64,000 bases of DNA from CAYLLN01 sp033762315 (GCA_033762315.1 JANRLS010000254.1:1-64000); one strand, 5' to 3'; positions 1-12,700 are shown, numbered from the stretch's first letter. The notes: a model not told the origin generated them from the letters alone. Made by a program: numbers and translations.

Positions 1-18
1 CGCGAAACAACGCGATCG

Positions 19-137
19 GCGCGGGTCTCCGACCCCGCCGTACCCTCGACCGGAGGTCTCACGCATTCGCCACGTTCGGTTATCTGCAAGGAGACCTTCG
101 GTCAGATTGGTGCGGGTGCGGGGTCAGAGACCCGCGC
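19..137. repeat. Long imperfect inverted repeat
   Basis: The outer arms at 19-38 and 118-137 are complementary at 19 of 20 positions, and an inner pair (51-60 with 91-100) at 9 of 10. The stem is therefore about 42-47 nt long with a loop of about 30 nt. It lies downstream of the minus-strand TPR gene (stop at 239-241). It could act as a terminator-like structure, or it could be a copy of a dispersed intergenic palindrome or MITE-like element. No open reading frame in it looks real. Confidence 0.75.
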
Positions 138-238
138 ACAACAGGGAATGCCAGAGGGTGGGTTGCGGCGGAAGAACGGCACGCCCACGCCAGCGTGGGA
201 CGTGGCACGCAACCCGAAGAACCTGGTTTGCCAACTTG

Positions 239-1447
239 CTAATTCTCGACTGCCGGCAAAGCCTGCGCGTCGTCCTCTTCGCTGATGCCTTCGTAATAGG
301 ACGAAGGGCTGAGGGTCCGCGGCTGGCTGGAGGTAGATGTTTCCTCGTCGCCCACCTCGTAGCTGGCCCCTTGCGCCGAGCCGGTCGGCAAGGCGGGGAG
401 GGGCATGGCCTGCGGAGGAGCGGCTTGGGCGGGGGGCATTTCGATCATCGGCGGCGAAAACGGATTCGCGATCGGCGTCGAAATGGGCGTCGAGACGGGG
501 CGAATCGCCATCCGCGATTCTGGCCCCGCGGCAGGACCGAAGGCCGGCGCGGGGGAACCCAACTGCGCGAGCATTTCGCGGGCCGGGGCGAGATTCGCAT
601 CCAGGGCCGCCGCTTGCTGCAAGTGGCGAATGGCGAGGTCGCGCTGCCCCTTTTGCTGCAGCAGATAGCCAAGATTGTAGTGCGCGACGGCCGCGTTGCT
701 GACCGAGGCGAGGTGGGGGAGGGCTTCGTCGGGCCGCCCCATATCGACCAACACCATCGCCAGGTTGTTGCGATATTTGGCGTCGGCGGGGGCCAGCTCA
801 ATCGCCTTGTTCAGCGCGGCGAGCGAGGGCTGCCATTGCTTTTGCCGGGCGAGGCAGAGCCCCAGATCGTTTTGCACGAGTGCGCTTTGCGGATGGGCTT
901 TGGCCGCGCGTTGATAGATCTCAATCGCCTTCGAGCCTTGTCCTTGCCGATCTTGCAGGCGGGCGAGGCCGACCATCGCGTTCAGGCTGTTGGGAGTCGC
1001 CTTCAGCGCCTTCTCGTATTGCTCTTGGGCTTCGGGCAGCTTGCCTTGATTTTCCATCAGCCGGGCGGCGGCGACATAAACCTCAGCCCCCATTTTCTTC
1101 GATTTGGTGCCCAGGTGCGTCGGATCATCCGCCTCGCCGATCGGAGTTTTCTTCGAGAAAACCGAGGCGACGGCGGCGGTCGTTTTGTTCCAGCTATTGG
1201 AGACGAAGTTGCCGCTCTCCGCGGGCTGGCCCGATCCGAGGCCGGAGGTGGGCGCTTTGCTTTTGCCGCCAAATTCTTGCGCCAGCCCTTCGTACTTTTG
1301 CCGGCCGACATCGGGCGACGCGCTCGCGATTGCGGCGTCTCGATCGGATTTCCAGAAGGCGAGGCCCCCCATCGGCGATTGGCAGCCCACCAGACCGCTG
1401 CCAAGACCCACCAGCGCCGCCAGGCGCAATTGCCGTTGGATATTCAC
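239..1447 (-). CDS. TPR-repeat lipoprotein
   Basis: Predicted 402-residue exported lipoprotein. I chose the GTG start because it has a GGAGG Shine-Dalgarno 6-7 nt upstream and puts a short basic N-terminus and hydrophobic stretch directly before the lipobox L-V-G-C (Cys22). Longer in-frame starts upstream lack this. After a low-complexity linker, residues about 121-290 form tandem tetratricopeptide repeats with typical patterns such as N-N-L-A-M-V-L and Y-N-L-G-Y-L-L. The C-terminal quarter is Pro/Ala-rich and probably disordered. TPR proteins are protein-interaction scaffolds, and the partner is not evident here. The neighbour upstream on the same strand encodes another exported protein. Envelope-associated scaffold is inference. 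Confidence 0.85.
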   Translation of the reverse strand: MNIQRQLRLAALVGLGSGLVGCQSPMGGLAFWKSDRDAAIASASPDVGRQKYEGLAQEFGGKSKAPTSGLGSGQPAESGNFVSNSWNKTTAAVASVFSKKTPIGEADDPTHLGTKSKKMGAEVYVAAARLMENQGKLPEAQEQYEKALKATPNSLNAMVGLARLQDRQGQGSKAIEIYQRAAKAHPQSALVQNDLGLCLARQKQWQPSLAALNKAIELAPADAKYRNNLAMVLVDMGRPDEALPHLASVSNAAVAHYNLGYLLQQKGQRDLAIRHLQQAAALDANLAPAREMLAQLGSPAPAFGPAAGPESRMAIRPVSTPISTPIANPFSPPMIEMPPAQAAPPQAMPLPALPTGSAQGASYEVGDEETSTSSQPRTLSPSSYYEGISEEDDAQALPAVEN

Positions 1448-1591
1448 TGGGCACCTCCGTGTGCGCGGACCGCTTTGTCCCCCGCGCGGCATGTCGCGCG
1501 GCATCTTCATGAATATCGACTTGACCGGCGGCCCCGCTGCAATCGAACCGGTGGATGCCAGCAAGAGCGGCAAACCGCCACGCCCGATGCC

Positions 1592-2164
1592 TTACGAACC
1601 GCTAGCACCGCCGCTGCTGTCGCCCGCCGTGGGGCTGGAGGTGGGGGCGGGCAAGCGGGGGGCCGGAATCGTCGATTGGAACTGCTGCGTGATTGCATCG
1701 ATATACGATGCCGACCACCCCGCCGGCTCGGTTTCGGTCAGCATGATTGGCGGGATGGGCCCGCAGGCATACTTGGCGACGGCCGCCTGCACCGAGGCGA
1801 CGCGGGCGGCGGTGTGCTCGGCCGTGTCGGCCTTCAGCACGAACACCGCCCGGCGATGGACCGGAGCCTGCGTCAGAATCCACTTCACCAGCAGATCGCC
1901 CGCCTGGTTCAGGTGGTGGGTTTCGGGGTTGAAAAGGTAGGTTCCCACCGTGTTTTGCATCTTCCAGCCGTTATCGGTCTGGATGCAGAAGGGCTCGCGA
2001 ACCGAAGCCCGATCGGTGGATTCAAAGGGCTCGGGCCAGGCGTTGTTGCGGTGAAAATCGGTATGCACGCGATGCCAGAAGTTCTCCCAGCCGCCGCCGT
2101 GGGCCGAAACCGCCGCGAGCGACAATCCCACCGCCGCCGTACCCGCCAAAAACCATCGTCGCAT
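1592..2164 (-). CDS. Secreted protein of unknown function
   Basis: 190 residues with a classical signal peptide (M-R-R, then a hydrophobic core ending near A-V-S-A-H at residues 18-22). The start is supported by AGGAG 7 nt upstream. The middle part (about residues 25-150) looks folded, with a His/Trp-rich start (W-E-N-F-W-H-R-V-H) and an alternating beta/alpha pattern. The last 30 residues are Pro/Ser/Thr/Gly-rich. I recognise no characterised family; the composition fits a small exported protein of the kind common in Planctomycetes. It is separated by about 145 nt from the TPR lipoprotein gene on the same strand, so co-transcription is possible. Confidence 0.7.
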   Translation of the reverse strand: MRRWFLAGTAAVGLSLAAVSAHGGGWENFWHRVHTDFHRNNAWPEPFESTDRASVREPFCIQTDNGWKMQNTVGTYLFNPETHHLNQAGDLLVKWILTQAPVHRRAVFVLKADTAEHTAARVASVQAAVAKYACGPIPPIMLTETEPAGWSASYIDAITQQFQSTIPAPRLPAPTSSPTAGDSSGGASGS

Positions 2165-2414
2165 CGTCGGACTCCTCGTTCAACCAGCCGGCCTCGGACT
2201 GGATTCAGTGGGAGAATGCATCACTTCCGCTAACATCGGACGAGCCACCCGCTGGCGATTATCTCGGCTCGACTTGCCCCGCAGACTTTGCGGGAACTAT
2301 CCAGGCGACCATCGCCAGGCGTTGCCCGGATCGGCGAAACGAGGATTGTGCGGCAGGCGGAGGCCCCTTAGACTGACGACTTCAAATAACGCTCAAAACC
2401 GACTGGAAATCGCG

Positions 2415-2549
2415 ATGAAGACTCGTCCGCACACGAAATTTACGATGCAATTGAAGAACCGCCGCTGCCCGAAGTGCGGTTCGAAGATCAACAATCAAGT
2501 CAAGCGCTGCAAGCGTTGCTCGATGGCCCTTAGCAAGCCGAAAAAGTGA
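2415..2549 (+). CDS. Small zinc-ribbon protein
   Basis: 44 residues, very basic, with two CxxC knuckles (C-P-K-C at 18-21 and C-K-R-C at 32-35) that would bind one zinc ion. The size, charge and Lys-rich tail resemble small zinc ribbon ribosomal or nucleic-acid-binding proteins, but it does not match a canonical ribosomal protein I can name (compare L32, L33 and L40e-like ribbons). A GGAA lies before the ATG, a weak ribosome binding site. The methyltransferase-like gene starts 25 nt after the stop, suggesting co-transcription. An RNA- or ribosome-binding role is inferred from composition only. Confidence 0.6.
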   Translation: MKTRPHTKFTMQLKNRRCPKCGSKINNQVKRCKRCSMALSKPKK

Positions 2550-2573
2550 ATTCAGGCGGCTGCCAGGGCATTC

Positions 2574-3437
2574 ATGGCGAATTTGCCCCCTCCATTGCTG
2601 GTCGAGCAGGCTCGCCGGAACATGGCCACGCGGGGGGAGTGGCAGTCCTTCGCCGAGCATCGCCAGCGAGTGACCGAACTGCTCTTCGAGTCGGCAGCCG
2701 GGGATAATCCACAAACTCTCTGTGTTTTAGGCGCCGGGAACTGCAACGACCTCGATTTGCCAGAGCTTCTGAATCGGTTCGAGCGAATTCATCTGGTCGA
2801 TTGCGATCTGGCGGCGCTCGAGGCGGGAGTTTCCCGGCAAGGGTTGGCGGATAATTCCCAGCTGGTGCTGCATGGTGACCACGATTTGACGGGCATCGCC
2901 GGCGCGATCCGCAGTTGGACTCCAGCCAGTTTGCCAGCGGCTGCCGAGATTGATCGGGTCATCCAATTGGCCCGGCAAGCACCACTGCCGGAGGTTGGCG
3001 AGCAAGTTGCCGTCTGTGGGTCGGTCTGCGTCCTTAGCCAACTCTTGGAGGGGGTGGCCCAGGCCCTCGGCAGCGACCATCCCCGCTTTCTCGACCTGTT
3101 GCAGGCCGTTCGTCAGCGACATCTCGAAACGATCGCCAGTCTTCTTGCTCCGGGTGGTGCCGGCACTCTGATTACCGATCTTGTTTCTTCCGCGACCGCG
3201 CCGCAAATCGTTACTGCACAAGACGTTGCAATCCCCATGCTGACGGGGCAGCTCATTTCGGATCGCAACTTCTTCACGGGCCTTAACCCGGCAGTTCTGA
3301 TCCAACTCCTCGCCTCGAATGCGATCCTGCCTGGCGAGCTGCGGCAAATCGAGCCAATTTCTCCTTGGCGCTGGAATCTGGGGCTGCGGACGTATCTCGT
3401 CTATGCGATTCGCTTCCGCCGGCGAATTGCCAGTTAA
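2574..3437 (+). CDS. SAM-dependent methyltransferase-like protein
   Basis: 287 residues. A Rossmann-type nucleotide loop lies at residues 51-62 (V-L-G-A-G-N-C-N-D-L-D-L), followed by an acidic strand end (I-H-L-V-D-C-D at 73-79) as in class I methyltransferases, where the Gly loop and acidic residue hold S-adenosylmethionine. No catalytic NPPY or other substrate motif is visible, so the substrate is unknown. There is no signal peptide, so it is cytoplasmic. It follows the small zinc ribbon gene by 25 nt. The ribosome binding site is weak (CAGGG 5 nt before ATG). Confidence 0.6.
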   Translation: MANLPPPLLVEQARRNMATRGEWQSFAEHRQRVTELLFESAAGDNPQTLCVLGAGNCNDLDLPELLNRFERIHLVDCDLAALEAGVSRQGLADNSQLVLHGDHDLTGIAGAIRSWTPASLPAAAEIDRVIQLARQAPLPEVGEQVAVCGSVCVLSQLLEGVAQALGSDHPRFLDLLQAVRQRHLETIASLLAPGGAGTLITDLVSSATAPQIVTAQDVAIPMLTGQLISDRNFFTGLNPAVLIQLLASNAILPGELRQIEPISPWRWNLGLRTYLVYAIRFRRRIAS

Positions 3438-3774
3438 GTCATCGGGTTGCCAGCGAAGTCGGGAACGCGCTAGGCGCATCTTGCGTCCATGCTTCAGCCG
3501 TCATTGTCGGCACGGGCAGAGTCGCGCAAGTTGAAGGCTGACTTGGACTAAAGCATTTTCGTTGCATGGGGTATCCCCCTAATTATAATCCGAGTTATGC
3601 CATTTTTCATTGGCGCTTGCGCAGGCTGCTCAGCTTGACAATTTCGTCCTATGTGTCGTCGCCACTTGAAGTTGTGGCGAGTGGATCGTTCCGGAACAGA
3701 GGCTTGCGGTGCCCCCAGGCGGGTTGGGTCACGTTCGGGGCTGCCGCCATTTCGCGAATTTTGAGGTCTGGTTC
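3438..3774. other. Intergenic leader of the giant gene
   Basis: This 337-nt stretch has no convincing gene. It contains a promoter-like pair (see 3562-3589) and a 6-bp stem hairpin with an 8-nt loop at 3660-3679. A perfect TTGACA at 3635-3640 has no fitting -10 box. If the promoter is real, the giant gene has a 5' leader of roughly 180 nt. Confidence 0.5.
3562..3589 (+). promoter_or_regulatory. Sigma-70-like promoter upstream of giant gene
   Basis: TTGCAT at 3562-3567, a 16-nt spacer, then a perfect TATAAT at 3584-3589. The spacer contains a GGGG-TAT-CCCC block. The predicted transcript would start near 3596 and run into the gene beginning at 3775. Confidence 0.5.
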
Positions 3775-6700
3775 ATGGCAACTCAGCGCTCGCTGAAGCG
3801 TCTCTCCGCGTTGAAGGTTGACCGCAAGCTCCGCCAGCTGGCAAGGCACAAAGCGCGCCGCCGTCTGCATTTGGAGCATCTAGAGGATCGCCGCGTCATG
3901 GCGGTTGCTCCGCCGGTCTTCATCCTTCCAAATAGTGGCGTGCTGCTGAATAACGGCGACGTCCGGAATGTCGCTCCGCAGGATCTCACCTTCCGGTTCA
4001 CCAACGTCGCCGGAATCGATCCCGCCACGATCGCGGCGGGCATAACTCTCACCCGCGCCGGCAATGATGGCCTCTTCGGCCAGGCCAACGACGTGGTGAT
4101 TACTCCCGGCTTTATCGGCCTGGGGAACAACAATACCGAAGTCATCATGCGGTTTGCCGAACCGCTGCCCGACGACGTCTATCGAGTGCAAGTCATCGGC
4201 ACGGGGACGACTCCCCTGCGCGACACCAGCGGCGCGGCGTTCAACGGAGGGGTCAGCTATCCGCTCGATTTCCGCCTCGACCTGGGGGCGAAAGTCGTCG
4301 CCGTCGTGCCGCAACCGGTGCGCGAAGTCGGCGGCGCGGTCTTTATGAACGAGCCGGATCCCGCCTCGCCTGGCAATTTCCGCTCGACGCGCAACATCAT
4401 CCACGTCTATTTTAACAACGACGACCTGAACCAGACTTCCGCCCAGCGAGTCGAGTTCTATCGGCTGTACGTCACCCGCAACACGCTCGATCCGGCCGAC
4501 GACACCGAGATTCTCCCCACCCGAGTTGAATACGACGCGGCCCTCGACAAGGCCACCCTCATCTTCTCGCAGAATCTCGATCAGCTCGTGCCCGCCATCG
4601 CCGGCGATCCCGATCCGGCCCGCTCGCTGCGCCTGCGCATTGGCACCAACGAAAGCCGCCGACTCCAGGCGGGTGGCTCGTCGCAAACGGTGGTCACCCC
4701 GATTGGAACCGACCCTGGTTCCACCTTCGACCCGACCGTTCTTGGCTCAGCGTTCGACATTGGCTCAGCCCTCACCGCCAGCGTCCAAGGCTCCACGCTG
4801 GCTTTCTCGCAGTCGATCGACCCCCAGCCTTACGACCTCGATTGGCCCGGCGGCGAAGACGAACCCGGCCACCGCGAAGTTCCCGTGGAATCGCACGTCG
4901 GTCCCGATCCCGCGCCTCCCGCCGGCGGGATCAACGGCCTGTTCGACACCGTGGATGGCATCTCCACCGTCTTTTACAACTTCCGCCCGGACATCGGCCT
5001 CATTCCCAATGGCCGCGGCGGAACGCAGCCCGCCTTCAACCTGATTACCGAGAACGAAAAGCAGCGGGCGCGGGAAGTTTTCGACCTCTATTCCAAGTAC
5101 TCCGGTATTCAGTTCGTCGAAACGGCGACTTCCGGCCTTATCGTCGCCACGGGCGACTTGCGCGTCATCGATCCGACGATTCCCACCGGCCCTGGTGGCG
5201 TCATCGGCCTCGCTGGCCTCAATACCTTTTTGCAACCCACGGCCGTGATGGATAACGCCGACTTCTCGGGCACCGGGCAAGATCTCTATGGCCAGTCGTG
5301 GTTTCAGACCGCCATGCACGAGATTGGCCACCTGCTCGGCCAAGGGCACACCTACGATCTCCCCGATCTCACGATCCAGGGGAGCGATCCCGCGCTGCAA
5401 TTCAACAGCCCTGGCGCGGAGCCCGTCTTTCCCGGCGATGCGGACATCCTGCACATGCAGCACATGTATCGTCCCGAAGGCAAGGACATCGACATGTACC
5501 GGTTCACCCTCGACGGAACCGGCACCATCCGTATCGAAACTTTCGCCGAGCGGCTCGCCAATTCGAGCAACCTCGATACCGCCCTGCGGCTTTATCAGGT
5601 GGGGGCAGGGAACGTCATCACCGAAATCGCTCGCAACGACGATTATTACAGCAAGGACTCGCAAATCGAGCTAACGCTCGGCCCAGGCACCTACTATGTC
5701 GGCGTCAGCGCCGCCGGCAACGATAAATACGACCCCACCATCGTCGATTCCGGCATGGGAGGAACAACTCAGGGCGCTTACCAGCTCAAATTCGATTTCC
5801 GCAAAAGCGCCACCGAAAGCATCGTCGATGCCAACACTCAGGTCGGCGCGGTTCCCGATACCCAGGCCGTCGCTTTCGACGGAGATTCGGACGGCAACCC
5901 CGGCGGTGTCCATAACTTCTGGTTCCGCGCCGCCGATCCAAACGGCGTGATCGCTAGCCCCAATGCCCGCGTGCTGTTCGTCGATAAGCTCGCTCCGCTG
6001 GCCAATAACACCGCGATCAACCGGGGTACGCTCGCCGCACCCTATAACAATATCGCCGTCGCCTTGGCCGATGCTCGCCCGTTCGATATCGTCCGCATCG
6101 TCGGCAACGATCCGGTTGGCAACGACGGCGGAACCGCCGCCAATCGCTTCGCCGACAATCTCGCTTATCGCATCGGCGTGGACGATCTCGGCCGCGATCT
6201 GGCCGACGGTGCCGAACTCACCGTCCCCAAGGACGTGACGGTTATGATCGATGCCGGCGCGATCTTCCAGATGCGCCGCTCCGATGTGAGCGTCGGCAGC
6301 ACCGACCCTTCCAGCTTTTCGGACCGCAGCGGCGGTGCGCTGCAAATACTCGGCATTCCCGGCCGCAGCGTCTTTTTCACCTCGTACAACGAAACCGGCG
6401 CGAACTCCATCGGCTCCGACACCAACCCCTTCAACAATCCGCCAACGCCGGGCGATTGGGGTGGCATTTCGTTCAAAAACGACATCGACCGGGCCGATGG
6501 CCGCTTCGATGCCGAAAAGGTCGGCGTGTTCCTGAACTACGTCAACCATGCCGACATTCGCTACGGCGGCGGACAGGTGCGCGTCAACTCGAATTTCATC
6601 GTCGTGAATCCGATCGACATGATCAATTCGCGGCCGACGGTCAGCAACAACCGGATCACCTTTAGTGCCGATGCCGCGATGGCGGCCAATCCGGACAGCT

Positions 6701-9700
6701 TCGAAGAGACCAATTTCCAGGCCCCGTTCTATTTCCCAACCGCGAATAGCAGCTTCACGCTCGACTATGACCGGGTCGGGCCTGAAATTCACGGCAACTT
6801 CCTGGTCAGCAATGCCACGAACGGCCTGTTCGTGCGCACCCGCACGCCCGCTGGCAATGTTCTCGAAGAGTTGACGATCGCGGGACGCTTCGACGACACC
6901 GATATCGTGCACGTCGTGCAGGAAAATTTGGTCGTTCGCGGCACTCCCGGCGGCCCGATTCTGGAAACCGTCGCGCCGCCGCTCGACCTTGTCGTCACCA
7001 CTCCCTTGGCGGGCTCGGGCAATTTCGCCGCGGGCGCGGCGGTTGAGTACGTGCTGACGTACATCGACCTCCTCGGCAACGAAGGCCCCGCCTCGGCCAC
7101 GCTGAGCGTGCCGGGCGGAGTCGCCATCAGCGGCTCGGCGATTCTGCTCTCGCAGCTTCCCGATCCGACCGCTCCGAATTCGGATTATGTGGCCCGGCGA
7201 CTCTATCGGCGGATCAACGGCGCGGGGCAGTTCACGCTGGTTGATCAGATTCCCGCCTCGGTCAGCGAATACATCGACACCAACGCGCCGACCTCCGGCG
7301 TGGTGCAAGTACTCAAGGTCGGGGGCGGTTTGCAGCGCCCCCGGCAAGACGCCAGCCTCTTCATCGATCCCTCGATCGTCGTAAAGTTCGACGGCTCGCG
7401 GATCGAAGTCGATCACGGCGCGAATCTGATCGCCGAAGGTCTGGCCGGGCAGGAAGTCGTTTTCACCTCGCTCGCCGACGACCGCTACGGCGCGGGGGGA
7501 ACCTTCGATACCAAGAACGACAACAATTCGAGCACGCCCAAAACGCCGCTCGAGGGGGATTGGGGCGGAATTTTCTTCGCGTCCGATTCCAAGGGGAGCA
7601 TCGACCACGCCGTCGTCGCCTATGCCGGCGGCCTCTCGCGCATCGAGGGGAATTTCTCCGGCTTCAACGCGGTCGAAATTCACCAGGCGGTCGTGCGCGT
7701 CGCGAATTCGAAATTCGAGTTCAATGATGATGGCACCGGCGGTCAAGGGGCCGCCGACCGCGCTGGCCGCGGCCCCAACGCCACCGCGATGATCTTCATC
7801 CGCGGCGCGCAGCCCGTCATTCTCAACAACATCGCCATCAGCAACAGCAGCGCGTTCATCAACGTCAACGCCAACGCGCTGAACACGCTCGACATCGTCG
7901 ATTCGGGACGCATGTCCGGCCTGATCGACCGCGAGCCGGGCCATCAGGAAAACAACGGCCCGCTGATTTCCGGCAACAAACTGCGCGACAACGACATCAA
8001 CGGCATGGTCGTCCGCGGCGCGACCCTGACGACCGAAACCGTCTGGGACGATACCGGCATCGTCCACGTTTTGCGCGATGCCATCAACGTCACCGATCTG
8101 CACACGCTCGGCGGTCTGCGCCTCGAGAGCTCGGCCACCGAAAGCCTTGTCGTGAAGTCGTCCGGCGCGACCGCCGGCTTCACCGCCACCGGCCGCCCGC
8201 TGGAAATCAACGACCGCATCGGCGGCACGATTCAGGTGCTCGGCCAGCCTGGCTTCCCCGTGGTGCTGACCTCCCTCACCGACGACACTGCCGGTGCCGG
8301 CACCACTCCCGAAGGAGTGCCGCAGGTCGATACCGACAACAACGGCGTTGGCGGCGGCACGCTCCCCACGATTGGCGAAGTCAACAATGGCGTGCTCATC
8401 GACAACGACACGACCACCAACACGGTGGGCCACTTCGAGTTCCGCGTTGGTCCCGGCGGCATCGCGCTCACGAGCGGCGTCACCGCGCAAGGTCAATCGC
8501 AGCTGTTCATCAACCAGGATTTCATCTTCGATTTCCTGAACTACGTCGATGCCGGCCCCAATGGTCTCGCCATCCCGTTGAACGCCACCACCATTACCAC
8601 GCCGCCCACGCTTATCTCGCCTGACCTGGTCGTAAGCGAGGGAACCTTCCCAGGCGCCAACGGAATCGTCAACTGGCGGGTCGAAACGACACTGAACAAC
8701 GGCCAACCGACCGTCTTCAACACCCTCATTCTCAACTCCACCCAGCCGTTCGGCGCGCTCCGCTTCATCAATTATTTGGACGAAGACGTGCTCGGCGTCA
8801 GCGACGACCTGCTCTATCAGGTCGGTTCGCCGGGTCAAGCCAACTTCCGGCTGTTTACGCTCGACAACGCACAGCGCGTCGGCTTTTCTCAAGGCGGCAC
8901 CTATACCGCCGGGCCGGGACTTGTCAATGCGACCTACGACGGCTTCGCCGCGGATCGTTTCGCCGACCTTCGCACCGCCATTCAAGGCCCGGGAACAACC
9001 TACTCCCCGACGGGCAACATCGACACCGTCGATCTTCCGGCTTTCACGGATCCGGCCCTCGGCGTGGTGAATGGCCTCGCCGACATCACCACCGCGATGG
9101 CCTGGACCATCAACCCCACGGCCACGACCGCCACGATTACGACCTTCTTGGAGCTCGTAGCCACGGCTCCAGTCAGCGCCGGCCGCCCTGGCGAATGGCA
9201 GGGAATCACGATCGATCAATACGCCAACGACCGCAACGTCGAGACAATCCTCGAACAAGAAGCGGCCAACGGCGATGGCCTGGCCAATGCGGTTCCTCAA
9301 AAGGGGCAATACCTCGGCGCTTTGGCCCCTAACGAAAAGAGCGGCGACGAAAACCTCCGCCTCGGCTTCACGGTGCATGGCCTCATCAATCAGCCGAGCG
9401 ACGTGGATGTGTACAGCTTCCAGGCCCAATCGGGCACCGAGGTCTGGATCGACTTCGACCGCACCACCATCGCTCTCGACTCGGTAGTCGAACTCGTCAA
9501 CAACAGCGGCGTGGTACTCGCGCGGTCCACCGATTCGACGGCCGAGAACGCCGGTGCCGATGGGCTCACCGGCCTCGCCCGCAAAATGCAAAAATCGGCC
9601 CCCTCGTCGGGACAAGATTTCTTCACGGTCAACATCCGTGACGCCGGCATGCGGGTCATTTTGCCCGGCCCGGCCAACACCACGAGCACCTACTTCCTGC

Positions 9701-12700
9701 GCGTGCGCAGCGCGACCGGTGTCAGCGTAGTCGAAACGACCAAGGGAGCTCCGGCCGGCTCCTCCACCCCCGCCGTCAACGAGATTCAGCAAGTTTCGAT
9801 CCCCGGCGCTACCGCGGGCACGTTCGCACTCACGTTCAACGGCCAGTCCACGGTGCAAATCGCGTACAACGCCTCGGCCGGAACCGTCCAATCGGCCCTC
9901 GAAGCGCTCTCCAACATCGCAGTGGGCGACGTCACCGTCACCGGTGGTAGCGGCAATCCGTGGAACATTGAGTTCCGCGGCGCTTATGCCGCTCAGGATG
10001 TCCCGTTGCTGCAGGCCACCGCCAGCAGCACGCTCTCCGGCACCGGCATCACCTCCGGCCAATACCAAATGCAGGTCCGCCTGCGCGAAATCGACGAGTT
10101 CGGTGGCTCGACCGTCCGCTTCGCCAAGATCGCCAACGCGGTCAATGGCATCCGCGTCCTCGGGCAGCCGACTCATTCCCCCCTGGGTGGCGAACAGTCG
10201 GAGACGACCGCCGCCAATAACACCCTCGCCACCGCCCAAACCACCGGCAACCTGCTGACGACTGATCGCGGGAACATGGCCATCGCCGGCTTCCTCTCGG
10301 CTGCAACCGATGTGGACTGGTATCGGTTCGACATCGGCTATCAGGCCACCCAGAACGCCCTCCCTCCCACCTCGCCGTCGTTCTGGAACACGATCTTCGA
10401 CATGGATTACACCGACGGCCTGGCCCGCCCGAACTCCGCCTTCTACGTGTTCGACTCCACCGGCCGCCTGATCCTCACCAGCCGCGATTCCAACGTCGCC
10501 GACGACCAGCCCGGTCCCGCCCCCGGATCGGGCATCAGCGATCTCACCCGTGGCTCGGCCGGCGGTGCCGACCCCTACATCGGCACGATCGCCATGCAGG
10601 CCGGCATCGGCACGACGCTCACCTACTACGTCGCCGTCTCGTCCGATGCCCAGTTACCAGCCCAGCTGGACCAATTCTTCACCGCCAACGCCACTAGCCC
10701 CCTCTTCCGACTAGAGCCGATCTCGTCGGTCGAGCGGATCGTGGAGGATCATGTCAGCGCGGGCATTACGCGCGGCACTTCGGCCCTTCCCCAACAGACC
10801 CAATTGGTCGATGCCAATAGCGCCGTCCCCTTCAACCTCGGCGACGTGGTGATGTACATCAACATGTCGTCGTCGGGCAACACCGAGCGGACCCAACTCG
10901 TCACGGTCGATCCCTTCACCGGCGAGAACGAAACCGACGTGGGAATTGTCACCCAGGATTACGATGACATCGCGTTCAGCTTCGACAATCGCCTGTTCGC
11001 CCTCACCCGCGATACCGATGACCCCAACATTCCCCTGAAGGATGCCCAGTCGGGCAACTACCTGGAAATCAACACGGGCACAGGCGTCTCCACCAACCTG
11101 GGGGACGACGGCGTCGAAACGTATGACGGCAGCGGGCAGATTTCGCACCTCGTGGGCACGACGCGTCATGGCTATGGCATTCAATACAACGCCCTGGCCT
11201 TCACCGACGTGGACGGCGCGCTCGCCGCTGGCGGCGGACGAACCGCGGAACGATTGCTCGCGGTGGGCAACCGCGGCGACGCCACGTTCACCACGCCGGC
11301 CGCCCTCTATCAAGACTTGAATCGCCGCCGCAACATCGCCTATTCGCTCAACCCGACCAATGGCCAGGCGCTGGTCGATGGCAATTCCTTCCGTCAATAC
11401 ACGGGCCTCGGCGATCAGAATTCGTTCACCGACGCCTTCGAGCTGGGCGAAATCCTCACTGCCCCCCGGATGACCGTCGTCCGCGAAGCGACCGACGCCG
11501 GCGGCCTCACCGGTTTCGCCTTCACCGATGGTCAAACCTTTGACATCCAAACCGACAACGCCACCTTCACCTACGAATTCGACGCCGGCTTCGAGGTGCA
11601 GCAAAACCTCAACTTTTCCACCAACGACGTGGTGCGGGACGGCTACTTTTTCATCCTCGATCCCGACAACAACCCCCGCACGCAGAACGAGGTGATGTTC
11701 CAGTTCGACACGGGGGTCGTCCTCGGCGTTCCGCTGGGAACTTTCTCGAATGCCATTCCCGACGGCGCCACGTTCACGGTCAACTCCGGCGTCGCCGGCG
11801 GCACCCGGACGTTCGAGTTCGACAACAATGGTCAAATCGGCGGCGGCAATATCGCCATCGATATCCAAACCACCATTCCCGGCCCGCCACCGATCGTCAA
11901 TCCCCCCTTCCCGGCCGACGTCATCGCCTCCAAAATCGCCGCCGCGATCAACAGCCAAACCAATGCCGGCAACTTCCAAGTTGGTGCTGTGGTGGCGACC
12001 AACGGCACGCGCATATCGCTGGTCTCGACCGCTGCGGCGGGCGTTGCGGCTGGACAGATTTCGGCCAACGTCTTCAGTCCACTGCTTACGGCAGCTCCGG
12101 CCAAGCTGGTCCGCGAGGGTGAAACCGGCCTCGCGCCGGTGCTGCAAGCGATTGATCCGGCCCAGGTCAATGCCGGCGAACTGGAAGGCCTTACCTTCAC
12201 GCTTACACCCAACATCACGGGCAATCCACTCACAAATCCGACGCTCACGTTTGAATTCTCGGCCGATGCGGTTTTGGCGCAGCCCGCCTCGAACAATTAC
12301 ATCCGCATCGACACCTCGGGCATCCCCGTGGTCGGCACTTCCACCGGTCCGCTGGCCGCCCCTAGTGCGACCACCTCTTCGGTGACATTGGCCCAGCGCA
12401 TCGCCTCCGCCGTCAACAATCGTGCCGTGCTCGCCGGCAACGAACTGCCAATCTCCGCCACGCAGTTGAGCGACCGCGTGCTGATTAACGGCAGCGGCAT
12501 GGTGACCAATACCACCGCCTACAACGCCGGAACAGCCGGCCTGCGAGACCTTGCTTCTGGGGTGGCCAATGGCGGTCTGCAAACCATTGCCATCGACGTG
12601 GAAGAGAACATGACCGCGACCCAGATCGGTCAGCGCGTCGCCAACGGATTTAACGGCACGACGGGCGTCAACGGCTCGTCCAATTTCACCGCCGGGGCTG

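Noticed and set aside
107..2233. A 708-codon plus-strand frame across the first two minus-strand genes
   Set aside because: It is Arg/Gly/Ala/His-rich and antisense to a TPR lipoprotein and a signal-peptide protein that have proper starts and motifs.
3635..3640. Perfect TTGACA upstream of the giant gene
   Set aside because: No acceptable -10 box at 15-19 nt distance.
5671..10239. A 1,522-codon reading frame on the minus strand inside the giant gene, and similar long ones at 10711-13704, 15142-16809 and 16969-18669
   Set aside because: They are antisense to a clearly repetitive, domain-rich protein. GC-rich codon use with few stops in the opposite frame explains them. Their composition (His, Arg, Ala, Gly, Val) does not look like a folded protein and there is no ribosome binding site.
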